A stretch of 64,000 nucleotides of DNA from Anaerolineae bacterium (lineage in GTDB: Bacteria; Chloroflexota; Anaerolineae; Anaerolineales; Anaerolineaceae), in contig JABLXC010000004.1 of assembly GCA_013178185.1 (NCBI GenBank), positions 1-64,000 of the forward strand, in the 5' to 3' direction. Within the stretch, counting starts at the first letter, position 1; each line of letters opens with the position of its first letter. This document shows, in pieces, positions 1 to 8,350 of the stretch. Below the pieces are notes generated by a model. That model saw only the letters and a list, made by a program, of their open reading frames with translations, was not told the DNA's origin and ran no database searches. Position numbers and translations under genes: made by a program.

Positions 1-2
1 CC

Positions 3-152
3 ATCGGCATTGATTGCGATCGCGTAGTCCCAGATGCTCTTTTCTGGGACGGAGCACGCCGGATGATTTTGTCCGGCGCACCATTGTCAGGAGTGACCCC
101 ATGCCTACCATCGGCATTGATTGCGATATTACGTTACAACACCCCGAAGTGA
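3..152 (+). CDS. 3' end of an upstream ORF, partial at window edge
   Basis: This is an open frame of about 50 codons that enters from the left edge and stops with TGA at 150-152, overlapping the start of the next gene. The other two forward frames close within the first 30 bases. Its first residues read IGIDCD, the same as residues 4-9 of the next gene, because bases 1-20 repeat bases 108-127 exactly. It is either a short paralogous gene placed in tandem or a duplication scar. No function is recognised. Confidence 0.3.
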   Translation: MGIDCDRVVPDALFWDGARRMILSGAPLSGVTPCLPSALIAILRYNTPK

Positions 153-664
153 ACAACGGCGATCCGGTCGGCTTCCTGCTGGCCGTCCCCAAAATACAAG
201 ACCTCAAGTCTTACGGCCCCGCCATCTCCATCCAGTACGAGACCCTGCAAGACGCTCTAGGCGATGCCCAAGACATCCTCCACGCCTACGTCACCATCCT
301 CATCGCCGACAACCTGCAAAACCCCGATGGCTCCATCCACGCCCAAAGCGCCGTTGCCATGCGCACCTACCTGCTAGAAATCATCTCCAAACACACCAAC
401 ATCACCCTCACCACCCGCACCGGCGTGCATGGCGGCCTAAAGTCTCTCAGCGAGACCGTCAACACCATTGTGGGCTACCAGGTCTTCCCGATGATGGACG
501 ACATGATCTACTCCGAAATCGAGACCATCAAAGTCCACCTCACCACCCGTTCCAGTTCGTTCGCTCCGGTCAACCCCGCCGTCTACCTCGAAAGTCTCTG
601 GGTAGACGAGACCACCTACACCGGCATGCGCACCTGGGATAATTCCTATTGGAGGTCCTTATGA
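101..664 (+). CDS. Phage-like structural protein, unknown function
   Basis: The protein has about 187 residues, is soluble, and has no signal peptide. The start at ATG 101 is chosen because CAGGAG lies 7 nt upstream; an ATG at 14 would read through the ribosome site. The stop overlaps the next start as ATGA at 661-664, so the two genes are translationally coupled. No family is recognised with certainty. The company of tightly packed, similar-sized genes with identical GGAGG spacing, and the absence of catalytic motifs, suggest a virion or tail structural protein of a prophage or phage-derived particle. That is inference from context only. Confidence 0.5.
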   Translation: MPTIGIDCDITLQHPEVNNGDPVGFLLAVPKIQDLKSYGPAISIQYETLQDALGDAQDILHAYVTILIADNLQNPDGSIHAQSAVAMRTYLLEIISKHTNITLTTRTGVHGGLKSLSETVNTIVGYQVFPMMDDMIYSEIETIKVHLTTRSSSFAPVNPAVYLESLWVDETTYTGMRTWDNSYWRSL

Positions 665-1428
665 CCTATCCGCTCTCCAGCGATGTCTCTTCCGGCCAAC
701 CGACGGCCTACCAGCACTACAACAACCTGCGTTCCGATGCGCTCTACCTCGGCCAGCCCGCCGCCGATTCCGTTTCTCTTGGCGCCTTCCTGCAACGCTA
801 CGCCGATAACATCAAGCTCGAATACCTCGACACCGACCGGCTGCGCGTCCCCTTCGTCACCACCCGCCCCCCAACCATCATGATCCAGGGCGCCATGTGC
901 CAGGCAACCGCCAACGTAGACCTGCCTTCCAACTCCTTCTCTGGCGTCGCCGCCACCTGGTACGTCTTTGCCAAACGCACTCCCGGCAGCTCCACCTTCA
1001 CCCTCGAGGTCAACACCTCCAGCGCCGAGACCTCCACCACCCGCCTGATCGGCGAAGTCTATTGGGACGGCTCGCACCTCAACCCCGGCACCATCAAGAC
1101 CTACACCGGCGGCGCGCTCCCCTCCGCCGATTACGATAGCGGTTGGTTTGCCGTCGCCAACAACCAAACCTACACCAAAGCCCACAGCCTCGGCCAACCC
1201 CCCCGCCTGGTGGTTCTCTTGCATTCTTCCGTTGCCTCGCCTGGCGCAGCCAACGAGCTCGTTCAGGTCAATGTCGCCTTCGATGATGTCTCCGGCGTCA
1301 ACTCGATCATCGGCTGGGAGGGAACCAACATCCTCATCACCACCGGCAGCAACGCCACCATGGGCACCCTGCTTTCAAAGCGCCGCATTTCCGCCGCCGG
1401 CTATTACCGCATCTTTGCCTGGAGGTAA
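661..1428 (+). CDS. Phage tail/fibre-like structural protein
   Basis: The protein has 255 residues. The start at ATG 661 is set by GGAGG at 651-655, and the in-frame ATG at 649 would precede that site. The sequence is rich in Ser, Thr, Asn and Gly with short beta-forming stretches (for example ATWYVFAKRT, TRLIGEVYWDG). After about residue 160 there is a region with repeated hydrophobic strands, as in phage tail-fibre or baseplate-associated proteins. There is no signal peptide or membrane segment. It is coupled to the upstream gene by ATGA overlap and followed after 4 nt by the next start. The structural role is inferred from context and composition; no domain is named with confidence. Confidence 0.45.
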   Translation: MTYPLSSDVSSGQPTAYQHYNNLRSDALYLGQPAADSVSLGAFLQRYADNIKLEYLDTDRLRVPFVTTRPPTIMIQGAMCQATANVDLPSNSFSGVAATWYVFAKRTPGSSTFTLEVNTSSAETSTTRLIGEVYWDGSHLNPGTIKTYTGGALPSADYDSGWFAVANNQTYTKAHSLGQPPRLVVLLHSSVASPGAANELVQVNVAFDDVSGVNSIIGWEGTNILITTGSNATMGTLLSKRRISAAGYYRIFAWR

Positions 1429-1432
1429 CCCC

Positions 1433-1834
1433 ATGTCCATGTTCGTCATCCGCAACGCCGACGCTTCCATAGCCTTCTTCGCAGAAAAAGCCTCAGACCT
1501 GGTGCTTGCCCCCGGCCAGGTCGTCGAAGAACTACAAATGTCCTTCGCCCAATACGCCAACAGGCTCGTGCTCTCCGTCCAAGGCCTCTCCGGTCAAACG
1601 GTTTCCTTCCCCGCCGGGGAGGGAGAGGTCATCGTACAGGTCTCCTGCCCCGGCCAGGCGTCCGTTGACCTGCAAATCAACGACCTGGTCGAGACGGTTA
1701 CACTCACGGGCGGGGCGGGGGAACTGATCCTATCCTGTCAAAACCCCGGCGTCTTCGTCATCCAACCCGCCAACCGCCAGCTCTACCCCGCCGCCGGTTC
1801 CTCCCTCCTCGCCGTCGTGGTAGAAGAAGCATAA
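1433..1834 (+). CDS. Small beta-rich protein of the phage-like module
   Basis: The protein has 133 residues. ATG 1433 follows GGAGGT at 1421-1426. The open frame extends upstream to 1148, but that part overlaps the previous gene out of frame and is not translated. The sequence consists mostly of short beta strands (VVEELQMSF, LVLSVQGLSG, EVIVQVSCPG) and ends in a hydrophobic strand before VVVEEA. It has two cysteines and no membrane anchor. It may be a head-decoration or fibre-accessory protein, but I recognise no family. It belongs to the same compact operon as the two genes before it. Confidence 0.45.
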   Translation: MSMFVIRNADASIAFFAEKASDLVLAPGQVVEELQMSFAQYANRLVLSVQGLSGQTVSFPAGEGEVIVQVSCPGQASVDLQINDLVETVTLTGGAGELILSCQNPGVFVIQPANRQLYPAAGSSLLAVVVEEA

Positions 1835-1861
1835 CCCCCCCGCTCTTTTTCTTGAGGTAAC

Positions 1862-2065
1862 ATGAACAAACTCCCCCCCAAAAAGGTTGATCTCCAAGGT
1901 GTAAAAAAGCAGGAGGGCCGGTTCATCCTCCAGCCCTCCCAAGAAAACCTCAACAAATCTCAAATTCAGGCAGATCTCGCCACATTGCAATCCGGCAAAA
2001 CCACCACCGCCGACCTCGCCGCCATCCTCGCCCGCCTCCTCCACCGCCTGCTGGAAGCGCCGTAA
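1862..2065 (+). CDS. Small protein of the phage-like module, unknown function
   Basis: The protein has 67 residues and is basic at its N-terminus (MNKLPPKKVDLQGVKKQEG). It ends in a predicted amphipathic helix of Ala, Leu and Arg (TADLAAILARLLHRLL). TTGAGGT lies just upstream of ATG 1862 as the ribosome site. It is the last gene of the packed run that starts at 101. Its size and position fit a phage accessory protein such as a chaperone or a spacer between tail and lysis genes, but no function can be assigned. Confidence 0.4.
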   Translation: MNKLPPKKVDLQGVKKQEGRFILQPSQENLNKSQIQADLATLQSGKTTTADLAAILARLLHRLLEAP

Positions 2066-2147
2066 CCCCTGGTGCGATGCACATCCTGAAGTGGGGGCGT
2101 CTGATCCAACCGAATCTTGATCTTTGAACCATGCGGAGTGAAAGAAC

Positions 2148-2816
2148 ATGGATGTTTTTACCGTGGAGATGTTGCGAACTTTGAAGGGTCCGCCGCTGGC
2201 GGTGCTGATCGCGCTAATGATCGCGGGGCAACCGGTTCAGAACGACTGGCTGGCGCGGGTCACGGGATACACCGATAAGCCAGTCAGGCAGGCGCTGGAA
2301 CTGCTGAAAGACTATGGCATGGTCACTCGGAATGGGCGATATGCCTGGCAAGTGGCTGGTAGTGTCCAGCAACTGCCTTTTCTCGCTGGATCTCAGAACT
2401 ACCTCGAATCCCCTGCGGAGGAAGATCAACCGGGTTGGAAAAATTCCGAGTCCCTTACTACTACTACTGCTACTATAGTAGATTGTGGAGATAAGCCGCA
2501 GCAGAAGCAAAAGAACCTTAAAACGAGCCGGAAAAATTCCGACTTCGATATCAAAAAATGCCTGTACGACGCCGGCATCCGGGAACCAACCCTCTCGCAG
2601 TTAGAGGCGCTGCCATGGGTCACGCTCGATTACGTCCAGGCGATGGTCAAACAGGCGCGGCGGGAAAAGATCGGCACGGGGTTGCTCGTCCACCGCATCC
2701 GTTGCAACGACCTGGTGCAGCACCCCGCCGGATGCGGCTGCGCCTGGTGCAGCGAGCAATCCTCTAAGCGCTTCCGGGAAAGCTTGCGAGCCGCTGGATA
2801 TGATGAGGACGAGTAA
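2148..2816 (+). CDS. Winged-helix DNA-binding protein, phage-type
   Basis: The protein has 222 residues. Residues 1-65 have the pattern of a winged helix-turn-helix: a helix (LAVLIALMIAG), then QNDWLARVTGYTDKPVRQAL as helix-turn-helix, then a wing at MVTRNGRYAW. A low-complexity Ser/Thr linker of TTTTAT type follows near residue 104. The C-terminal half carries a helical region and a CGCAWC cysteine cluster that could bind a metal. Such two-part proteins occur in phage replication or regulatory modules. A perfect 12-bp palindrome, CTACTATAGTAG (2470-2481), lies inside the gene and looks incidental. A ribosome site (GAGTGAAAGAAC) precedes ATG 2148 weakly. Confidence 0.5.
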   Translation: MDVFTVEMLRTLKGPPLAVLIALMIAGQPVQNDWLARVTGYTDKPVRQALELLKDYGMVTRNGRYAWQVAGSVQQLPFLAGSQNYLESPAEEDQPGWKNSESLTTTTATIVDCGDKPQQKQKNLKTSRKNSDFDIKKCLYDAGIREPTLSQLEALPWVTLDYVQAMVKQARREKIGTGLLVHRIRCNDLVQHPAGCGCAWCSEQSSKRFRESLRAAGYDEDE

Positions 2817-2871
2817 GAAAACCTGCCCGCCCTGCGCCGAGAATAAGCGGCCGCCTAATGAAACTGTAAAG

Positions 2872-2899
2872 TTGTCTTTCGGACAATGCGGGGTAAAAT
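2872..2899 (+). promoter_or_regulatory. Candidate sigma-70 promoter before the propeller gene
   Basis: TTGTCT (2872-2877) and TAAAAT (2894-2899) are 16 bp apart. They lie in a 257-bp stretch without a gene, about 175 bp before the gene at 3074. The rest of that stretch holds nothing recognised. Confidence 0.4.
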
Positions 2900-3073
2900 A
2901 ATAGCAACAGCGGCGGCGAATTCGGCTGTTACTTTCGTGGTGGCGAACCTGCCTGTTACTGTCGTGGCGGTGATTTCGCTGCCAGAGGAGGCAACGGCCG
3001 GTCAAGTATTATTTAAGAGGCTTTTTCCGCCAGGAAACGGGATCGTAAGAGCGGGACGGGAGGCTGCCGGGCG

Positions 3074-5209
3074 ATGAAACCATTATTCGAAAAGAACAGG
3101 CTTTTTTATTCTTTGCTGATCGCGCTGCTGGGGGCGCTGTTGGTAGCGACCGTAGCGCTGGCGGCGCTGCGCATCAAGTCCGCCACCATGCTGATGTCGT
3201 CCAAGGGCCCACTGCCCCAGCCCATCTTCCCCACCCCGCCCGTCGCAGCCAGCGGTTTTTCGCAGCTTTCCAGCATGTCTTACGGCGGGCGTTTTGTCGC
3301 TTTCGAAAGCAAAGCCACCGACCTGATCCAGGATCCCCCGCAGTGCGCCGATTCCTTTTACGACATCTTCCTGTTCGAACGAGGGAAACTCTTCAAAGCG
3401 GACGGCAACCCAAACCCTGATGAATTAGACGACGACGCCCTGACGGGGATTACCGACCCGCTCCTGCACGCCGGAAGTCCCTGCGCCGACGGCCATTCCA
3501 TCTACCCGGTGCTCTCACACGACCCCGACACCGACCCACTCGCCTGGGAAATTGACAACCCCCACGACAACCAGGGACGCTATACGGTTTTCCAATCCTT
3601 TGCCACCAACATCGTCGAGGGCGTGACCGATAGCAACGAGAAGATGGATATCTACCTGTTCGATCGCGAGACCGCGGGGTATACGCTGGTCTCGCAAAGC
3701 TATAACGAGCAGCCCGCCAACGGCCATTCCGGGGCGGGCGTGGTAGCCGCCCTGGGCGCGAGCTGCGGCGCATGCAACAATTTCGGCTATCCTAACTTGA
3801 AGAACCCGGTACACGCCGGCATGGACATCTATCTGGACAGCAGCAAGAACCCCTACGTCGTGTTTGAATCGAGCGCTACCAACCTGGCCGACCAGCCTAC
3901 CACCGGACAGCAGATCTTCCTGCGGGATGTCAACGCCGTCACCGGCGCCAACAATACCCGGCTGCTCTCCAAAATCCCCGGCTCGACCAACCAGTATGGC
4001 AACGGCGATTCCACCCAGCCCGTCATCGCCCCTGGGGCTCCCACCGGGACCTGCACACCCGGAGGCGGCGCGCCTTACCCGCCGGGCCGCTTCTTAGCCT
4101 TCGTCACCAAAGCCGACTTTTTGGTGCCTGGCGTTTCACTCGCCAGCGCGCCGGAGCCCCAAATCGTCCTGATTGACCGCGATTACGATCTCAACTGCGT
4201 TTTGGATGAAACCGGTCCTGGCAGAAGTAAAAGTTACGTCGTCTCGCGCAACCCCTCGACGCTCGAAGTCGCCAACGGCGAATCCTGGCATCCAGCCATT
4301 GCCATTGACGAGAACAGCAACAAGGTGCGGGTGGTCTTTCACTCCTTTGCCGACAACCTGGTGCCGGGGGACGCCGATACCAACAATTCCTCGGATATTT
4401 TTGCCTTCGAACTCACGCCAAAACCCGGCAGCGAGTCCTGGAGCATGGCGCGCATCTCGCGCAGCTCGGACGGCGCGCAGGGTAACCTCGATTCGGTCAG
4501 TCCCTGGATCTCCGGCAACGGGCTGATCGTGGCTTTTACCTCATACGCCAGCAACCTGGTCGAGGACGACACCAACTATTACTGCCGCCTGGTGTACCAG
4601 GGCAAGGAGTACACCAACTGCCCAGATGTCTTCGTGCGAGATATCAGCACCGGCTTGATGGGGGAGCGCACCTGGCGCGTCTCGCTGACCACCACCGGCG
4701 AGCAAGCCATCTATAACTCCGGGTTGCCGCGCCTCGACGGGCCGGGGCAGTTCGTCTCCTTCGACAGCCAAACCAACCTGCACACAGACGGCTCCTTTGC
4801 CGATTACCAGCAGGTGTACGTGCGCGATCAGGGCATCCCGCCCGGCAACCCGCTCATTCGCCCGGCCTCTGCCAACCTGTTCTCGTTTTTGGGTTATTAC
4901 GCCGATGTCCGCTTTATCGTGACGTTCCTGAAGGACGATATGGTCATCCCCGGCGGCTCTAATTCAGTGCGGATTGATCCGAATTCGCAGGATCCAGGCT
5001 TTTTCGGGATAGTCAGCGACAACTGCTCTGGAAACACCTTCGACAAGGGCGAAACGTGTGAGTTCTGGGTGCGCTACACGCCCACCGGGCGCACCACCCG
5101 GCATGCCCGCGTCATCTTCCCGCTTCCGGTGGATGACCCACGCGTCCAGCTCTATGTGGGCGTGCACGGGGGCACCATCGTGCGCTACATCCCGCTGATC
5201 CAACCCTGA
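3074..5209 (+). CDS. Exported beta-propeller (PD40/TolB-like repeat) protein with ASH-like tail
   Basis: The protein has 711 residues. Residues 8-32 form a signal-anchor helix after KNRLFYS, so the rest is outside the membrane. At least six copies of a repeat follow, with cores such as VFQSFATNIVEG, VVFESSATNLA, VVFHSFADNLVPGD and VAFTSYASNLVEDD, the usual WD40-like/PD40 propeller blade seen in TolB-type proteins. The last 120 residues contain GFFGIVSDNCSGN and GETCEFWVRYTPTG, typical of a choice-of-anchor-D or ASH-type domain with one disulphide pair. The gene stands alone. A role in surface binding or adhesion is inferred. The ribosome site GGGAGG is rather far from ATG 3074. Confidence 0.7.
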   Translation: MKPLFEKNRLFYSLLIALLGALLVATVALAALRIKSATMLMSSKGPLPQPIFPTPPVAASGFSQLSSMSYGGRFVAFESKATDLIQDPPQCADSFYDIFLFERGKLFKADGNPNPDELDDDALTGITDPLLHAGSPCADGHSIYPVLSHDPDTDPLAWEIDNPHDNQGRYTVFQSFATNIVEGVTDSNEKMDIYLFDRETAGYTLVSQSYNEQPANGHSGAGVVAALGASCGACNNFGYPNLKNPVHAGMDIYLDSSKNPYVVFESSATNLADQPTTGQQIFLRDVNAVTGANNTRLLSKIPGSTNQYGNGDSTQPVIAPGAPTGTCTPGGGAPYPPGRFLAFVTKADFLVPGVSLASAPEPQIVLIDRDYDLNCVLDETGPGRSKSYVVSRNPSTLEVANGESWHPAIAIDENSNKVRVVFHSFADNLVPGDADTNNSSDIFAFELTPKPGSESWSMARISRSSDGAQGNLDSVSPWISGNGLIVAFTSYASNLVEDDTNYYCRLVYQGKEYTNCPDVFVRDISTGLMGERTWRVSLTTTGEQAIYNSGLPRLDGPGQFVSFDSQTNLHTDGSFADYQQVYVRDQGIPPGNPLIRPASANLFSFLGYYADVRFIVTFLKDDMVIPGGSNSVRIDPNSQDPGFFGIVSDNCSGNTFDKGETCEFWVRYTPTGRTTRHARVIFPLPVDDPRVQLYVGVHGGTIVRYIPLIQP

Positions 5210-5226
5210 GCGGAGAGCCATTGATT

Positions 5227-5262
5227 GAGATGGTTTTGATTGCAAACAGCCAAAACCATCTC
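5227..5262. terminator. Hairpin between the propeller gene and rdgB
   Basis: A perfect 12-bp inverted repeat (GAGATGGTTTTG / CAAAACCATCTC) with a 12-nt loop starts 18 bp after the stop at 5209. No clear T-run follows on either strand. It separates two convergent genes and may end transcription from both sides. Confidence 0.5.
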
Positions 5263-5365
5263 AAAATTTAACAGGTTGTCCGGGTTTATCCCTTAAGCTC
5301 AGCTTCCGCCGACGGCGGGCGCGCCGCGAATGATTCGGCAAAACTCGTATAGCCATGCATCCGAT

Positions 5366-6010
5366 TCAACCGGCTTTTCCTGCTCCACTCCAGGCGCGCA
5401 GGACGGGCGCGGCCGCCTGTACAGCCCGGGCGCGATGACTGAGGCGGTTCTTCTGCGCCATGCTCAATTCGGCCATCGTCAACCCCAGCTCGGGCAGGAG
5501 GAAGATGGGATCATAGCCAAAGCCGTTGGCGCCCCTTTCCTCCGGGATGATCTCGCCCGGGCAGCGCCCTTCGGCAAACTCCAGCCGCCCATCCGGGTGC
5601 GCCAGCGCGACCGTGCAACGAAAACAGGCCGTCCAGGGGCGAGGGAAAGGCCGCAAGTTATGCAGCAACCAGGCGCGCCGCTGCGCGTCCCCCCCAGGAG
5701 GCGGGGTCTGCCAGGGTTCAGCCCCCAGGGGTGGCGAGAATCGCGCCGAATGCAAGCCGGGTTGGCCGCCCAGCGCATCCACCTCCAGGCCAGAGTCATC
5801 CGCCAGGGAAACCAGCCCGCTGGTTTTGCAAAAAGCCAGCGCCTTGCGGGCGGCGTTTTCGGCGTAGGTCTGGCCGTCCTCTACAACGTCTAGCTTCAGG
5901 CCAAGTTGGGCTGGCGTGACCAGTTCGAGGTGCAGGCCGCTTTCTTCCAACAGGCTAAGGATTTCGGCGACCTTGCCGGGGTTTTGGGTGGCGATCAATA
6001 AAGGGGGCAT
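5366..6010 (-). CDS. rdgB: RdgB/HAM1-type non-canonical purine NTP pyrophosphatase
   Basis: This is a 214-residue cytosolic enzyme that hydrolyses ITP, dITP and XTP to the monophosphate and pyrophosphate, keeping deaminated purines out of nucleic acids. The family landmarks are in order: ATQNPGKVAEI near the N-terminus for triphosphate binding, SLADDSGLEVDALGG with the catalytic Asp, GFGYDPIF, and SHRARA near the C-terminus. The length is normal for the family, slightly extended in the middle (about residues 90-115, PPLGAEPWQTPPP). It is transcribed away from yceD; the AT-rich 6011-6050 stretch between them should hold its own promoter. Confidence in the family is high. Confidence 0.93.
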   Translation of the reverse strand: MPPLLIATQNPGKVAEILSLLEESGLHLELVTPAQLGLKLDVVEDGQTYAENAARKALAFCKTSGLVSLADDSGLEVDALGGQPGLHSARFSPPLGAEPWQTPPPGGDAQRRAWLLHNLRPFPRPWTACFRCTVALAHPDGRLEFAEGRCPGEIIPEERGANGFGYDPIFLLPELGLTMAELSMAQKNRLSHRARAVQAAAPVLRAWSGAGKAG

Positions 6011-6050
6011 GGTATTTATATTATATATTTATTAAATTAATTATAAAAAG

Positions 6051-6079
6051 TTGACTTCATGATTCGGCTGTGTTATAAT
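6051..6079 (+). promoter_or_regulatory. Strong sigma-70 promoter of yceD-rpoD
   Basis: TTGACT (6051-6056), a 17-bp spacer and TATAAT (6074-6079) form a near-consensus promoter. It rules out the ATG at 6059 as the start of the following gene, because transcription would begin near 6086. Confidence 0.85.
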
Positions 6080-6127
6080 TTTGAAAGATTCTTAAATTAT
6101 ACGAAATTGCCCGGAATCTTACCACCT

Positions 6128-6613
6128 GTGAATAGCCCTCATTCACGCCAACCATTACGGATTAACGTTGGTTTTCTGATCAACCAGCCGATTGGCACAA
6201 GCCGGGATATCCACTTCGATTTTCCGGAACTGCGCCTCCCGCCCGATCTGGATTTGAAGGAATTTAGAGGAACGGTGCGCATCACTCGCACCCCGCAAGG
6301 TTTGTTGGTTCAGGGAGATTTCGATTCAAGGGTCAACTCGGAATGCGTCCGATGCCTGGCAGAATTCCTGCAACCTTTAGCGGTGAAATTCAATGAATTA
6401 TACGCCTTCAAGTTCAAATCGGTGACAGAATCGAACCTGATTCTGCCGGAAGATGGGAATATCAATTTAAGCCCGCTGGTGCGCGAATACCTGCTGCTGG
6501 AAGTGCCGATCAGGCCGCTCTGCAGGCCGGATTGTAAGGGATTGTGTACGGTTTGTGGAGCAGACCTGAACGAGGGACCCTGTGAGCATCAAGCCAGCAT
6601 TCAAACCGACTGA
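6128..6613 (+). CDS. yceD: YceD/DUF177 family protein
   Basis: The protein has 161 residues from GTG 6128. The longer frame from ATG 6059 would start inside the promoter, so GTG is preferred. It belongs to the YceD (DUF177) family, linked to accumulation of 23S rRNA. The C-terminus has the expected cysteines: CVRCLAEF in the middle, then RPLCRPDCKGLC and CGADLN, the zinc-ribbon-like pattern of this family. In most bacteria it is followed by rpmF (L32). Here it is followed 47 bp later by a primary-type sigma factor, with no L32 gene between them. The two probably share the promoter at 6051. Confidence 0.85.
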   Translation: MNSPHSRQPLRINVGFLINQPIGTSRDIHFDFPELRLPPDLDLKEFRGTVRITRTPQGLLVQGDFDSRVNSECVRCLAEFLQPLAVKFNELYAFKFKSVTESNLILPEDGNINLSPLVREYLLLEVPIRPLCRPDCKGLCTVCGADLNEGPCEHQASIQTD

Positions 6614-6660
6614 CCCGGCTGCAAGAACATCCTCGCCAGCCACCAAACAATCGGAGCGTC

Positions 6661-7911
6661 GTGAATGGGGAGCAAACGCAGGAGGGAGATTGGCTGACAG
6701 GCTTTAGCCCTTTAGGGCAATTTCTGAAGGAGGCGCTCTTGGCAAATCCGGGTAGACACCGGCGAAATTCCGAGATTCTCGGCATGTTGCTTGAAAAAGC
6801 AGATGTGCAGGGTTATCTCACCACGGATGACCTGATCGAGGTCTATCCCGATATCAGCCGGGACGTTGAGAGATTAGAAGCCATCGTTCTCGCTCTGCGC
6901 CGCCAGGGCATCGATTTCGTTGACGAGATCGAAGATGAGTACGAGGAAGGAACCAGTCTCTCCGACGGCCCCGCCGCTGCTGCCGATCTGGCAGCCATCT
7001 CCAGCGACGACACCATCGGCCTCTACCTTAAAGAAATGGCGCGCGTGCCCCTGCTCTCGGTAAACGAGGAGATCGAGCTGGCGCGCCGCATCGAAGCCGG
7101 AAATCGCGCCAGGCGGGAGATGCAGCGCCTGAACGGCAACAACACCCCTGAGCGCCGCCAGGAGATGGAAGCAAAAATAGCCGACGGCCAGGCCGCCCGC
7201 GAGCACCTCATTAAAGCCAACACCCGTCTGGTCGTTTCCATCGCCAAGCGCTATATCGGGCGAGGCGTGCCCTTTCTGGATTTGATCCAGGAGGGCAACC
7301 TGGGCCTGATGAAAGCCGTAGAGAAGTACGAATACCAGCGCGGTTTTCGCTTTTCTACTTATGCCACCTGGTGGATCCGGCAGACGATCACGCGCGCCAT
7401 CGCCGACCAGGGCCGCACCATCCGCGTCCCGGTCCACATGGTAGACCGCATCCGGCAGCTTTACAAAACCTCGCACGAAATCGAGCAAAAACTGGGGCGG
7501 GGCCCCACCACCGACGAGCTGGCCGAGGCGGTGGGCGCAACCAGCAGCAAGGTGGATTGGATGCTACGGGTTTCGTGGCTGCCGCTTTCACTCGAAAGCC
7601 CGATCAACGGCGACGAAGAAGAGGCCGAACTGGGGATGTTCGTCGAGGATACCTTGACGCCTACCCCCATGCAGACCGCCTATACCAAACTGCTGACCGA
7701 AAAAATCCGAGAAGTGCTGGATTCTCTGCCGCCGCGCGAAGCGCGCATCCTGCGCCTGCGCTTTGGGCTGGAGGACGGGCGCAGCTACACGCTGGAAGAG
7801 GTCGGCACCAAGTTCGGTCTGACGCGTGAGCGCATCCGCCAGATCGAAAGTAAGGCGCTGCGGCGGCTGCGCCACCCGCGCCGCGCCCGACAACTCAGGG
7901 AATATCTCTAA
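6661..7911 (+). CDS. rpoD: Primary-type sigma-70 factor (RpoD/SigA)
   Basis: The protein has 416 residues from GTG 6661. Region 1.2 begins at [17 protein letters not shown]. Region 2 has [20 protein letters not shown], the [18 protein letters not shown] helix that opens and contacts the -10 element, and [10 protein letters not shown]. Region 3 follows. Region 4 has [18 protein letters not shown] and the helix-turn-helix [18 protein letters not shown] that reads the -35. The N-terminal 110 residues are acidic and reduced compared with E. coli. A TTG at 6739 behind AAGGAGG is a good alternative start and would remove 26 residues. It shares an operon with yceD. Many consensus TTGACA/TATAAT promoters in this window fit such a factor. 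Confidence 0.92.
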   Translation: MNGEQTQEGDWLTGFSPLGQFLKEALLANPGRHRRNSEILGMLLEKADVQGYLTTDDLIEVYPDISRDVERLEAIVLALRRQGIDFVDEIEDEYEEGTSLSDGPAAAADLAAISSDDTIGLYLKEMARVPLLSVNEEIELARRIEAGNRARREMQRLNGNNTPERRQEMEAKIADGQAAREHLIKANTRLVVSIAKRYIGRGVPFLDLIQEGNLGLMKAVEKYEYQRGFRFSTYATWWIRQTITRAIADQGRTIRVPVHMVDRIRQLYKTSHEIEQKLGRGPTTDELAEAVGATSSKVDWMLRVSWLPLSLESPINGDEEEAELGMFVEDTLTPTPMQTAYTKLLTEKIREVLDSLPPREARILRLRFGLEDGRSYTLEEVGTKFGLTRERIRQIESKALRRLRHPRRARQLREYL

Positions 7912-8032
7912 GCGCAACCCAGGCAGAGACCAACCGTTCATGCTTCGCTGCTGCCCAGAAACCCCTCACCCAACGGATCCTCCCTGATCCTGCGGAAAAG
8001 GGTTCGCGCAAGTTCCAAAACAGGAGGGTCAG

Positions 8033-8350
8033 ATGGAGCGCTTTGAATTTGCAGAACTGTACTACTTTCGCGATAACGTCTGTATGCACTGTACCAATCC
8101 ACAAGAGCTACAGGCTTTGTTTTTTCCCTTAAAGAACTTCTACCCGGATATTGAATTCGAAGAAGCCAAACTCCCTTCCGGCGAGGTTTACTGGATGATG
8201 GGCATCCGGCAAAAATGGGACGATCACGAAGGAGAAGCCTTCTGGTGGCTCTTGAAACAGTTGTGCCAGCGGGGATGGGAACCGCTCTCGCCCAACACCA
8301 CCCACACCTCAAACGTCGCCTATATTTTCAAACGCAAAGTTACCTCATAA
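8033..8350 (+). CDS. Small conserved-looking protein, unknown function
   Basis: The protein has 105 residues and is rich in aromatic and charged residues (YYFRDNVCMHC, EAFWWLLKQLCQRGWEPLS). It has no signal or membrane segment. ATG 8033 follows CAGGAGGGTCAG, a good ribosome site. The CMHC pair and a third Cys could bind a metal. No family is recognised. Its last 11 bases overlap the 3' end of the convergent hydrolase gene. Confidence 0.6.
   Translation: MERFEFAELYYFRDNVCMHCTNPQELQALFFPLKNFYPDIEFEEAKLPSGEVYWMMGIRQKWDDHEGEAFWWLLKQLCQRGWEPLSPNTTHTSNVAYIFKRKVTS

Noticed and set aside
2470-2481. Perfect palindrome CTACTATAGTAG
   Set aside because: It lies inside a coding sequence at a run of ACT/CTA repeats and probably arises from that repeat.
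5330-5893. 187-aa plus-strand ORF opposite rdgB
   Set aside because: It is a shadow of the well-supported rdgB gene on the other strand.
6059-6127. Extended N-terminus of the YceD protein from ATG 6059
   Set aside because: A TTGACT-N17-TATAAT promoter covers this start, so the RNA would begin downstream of it.
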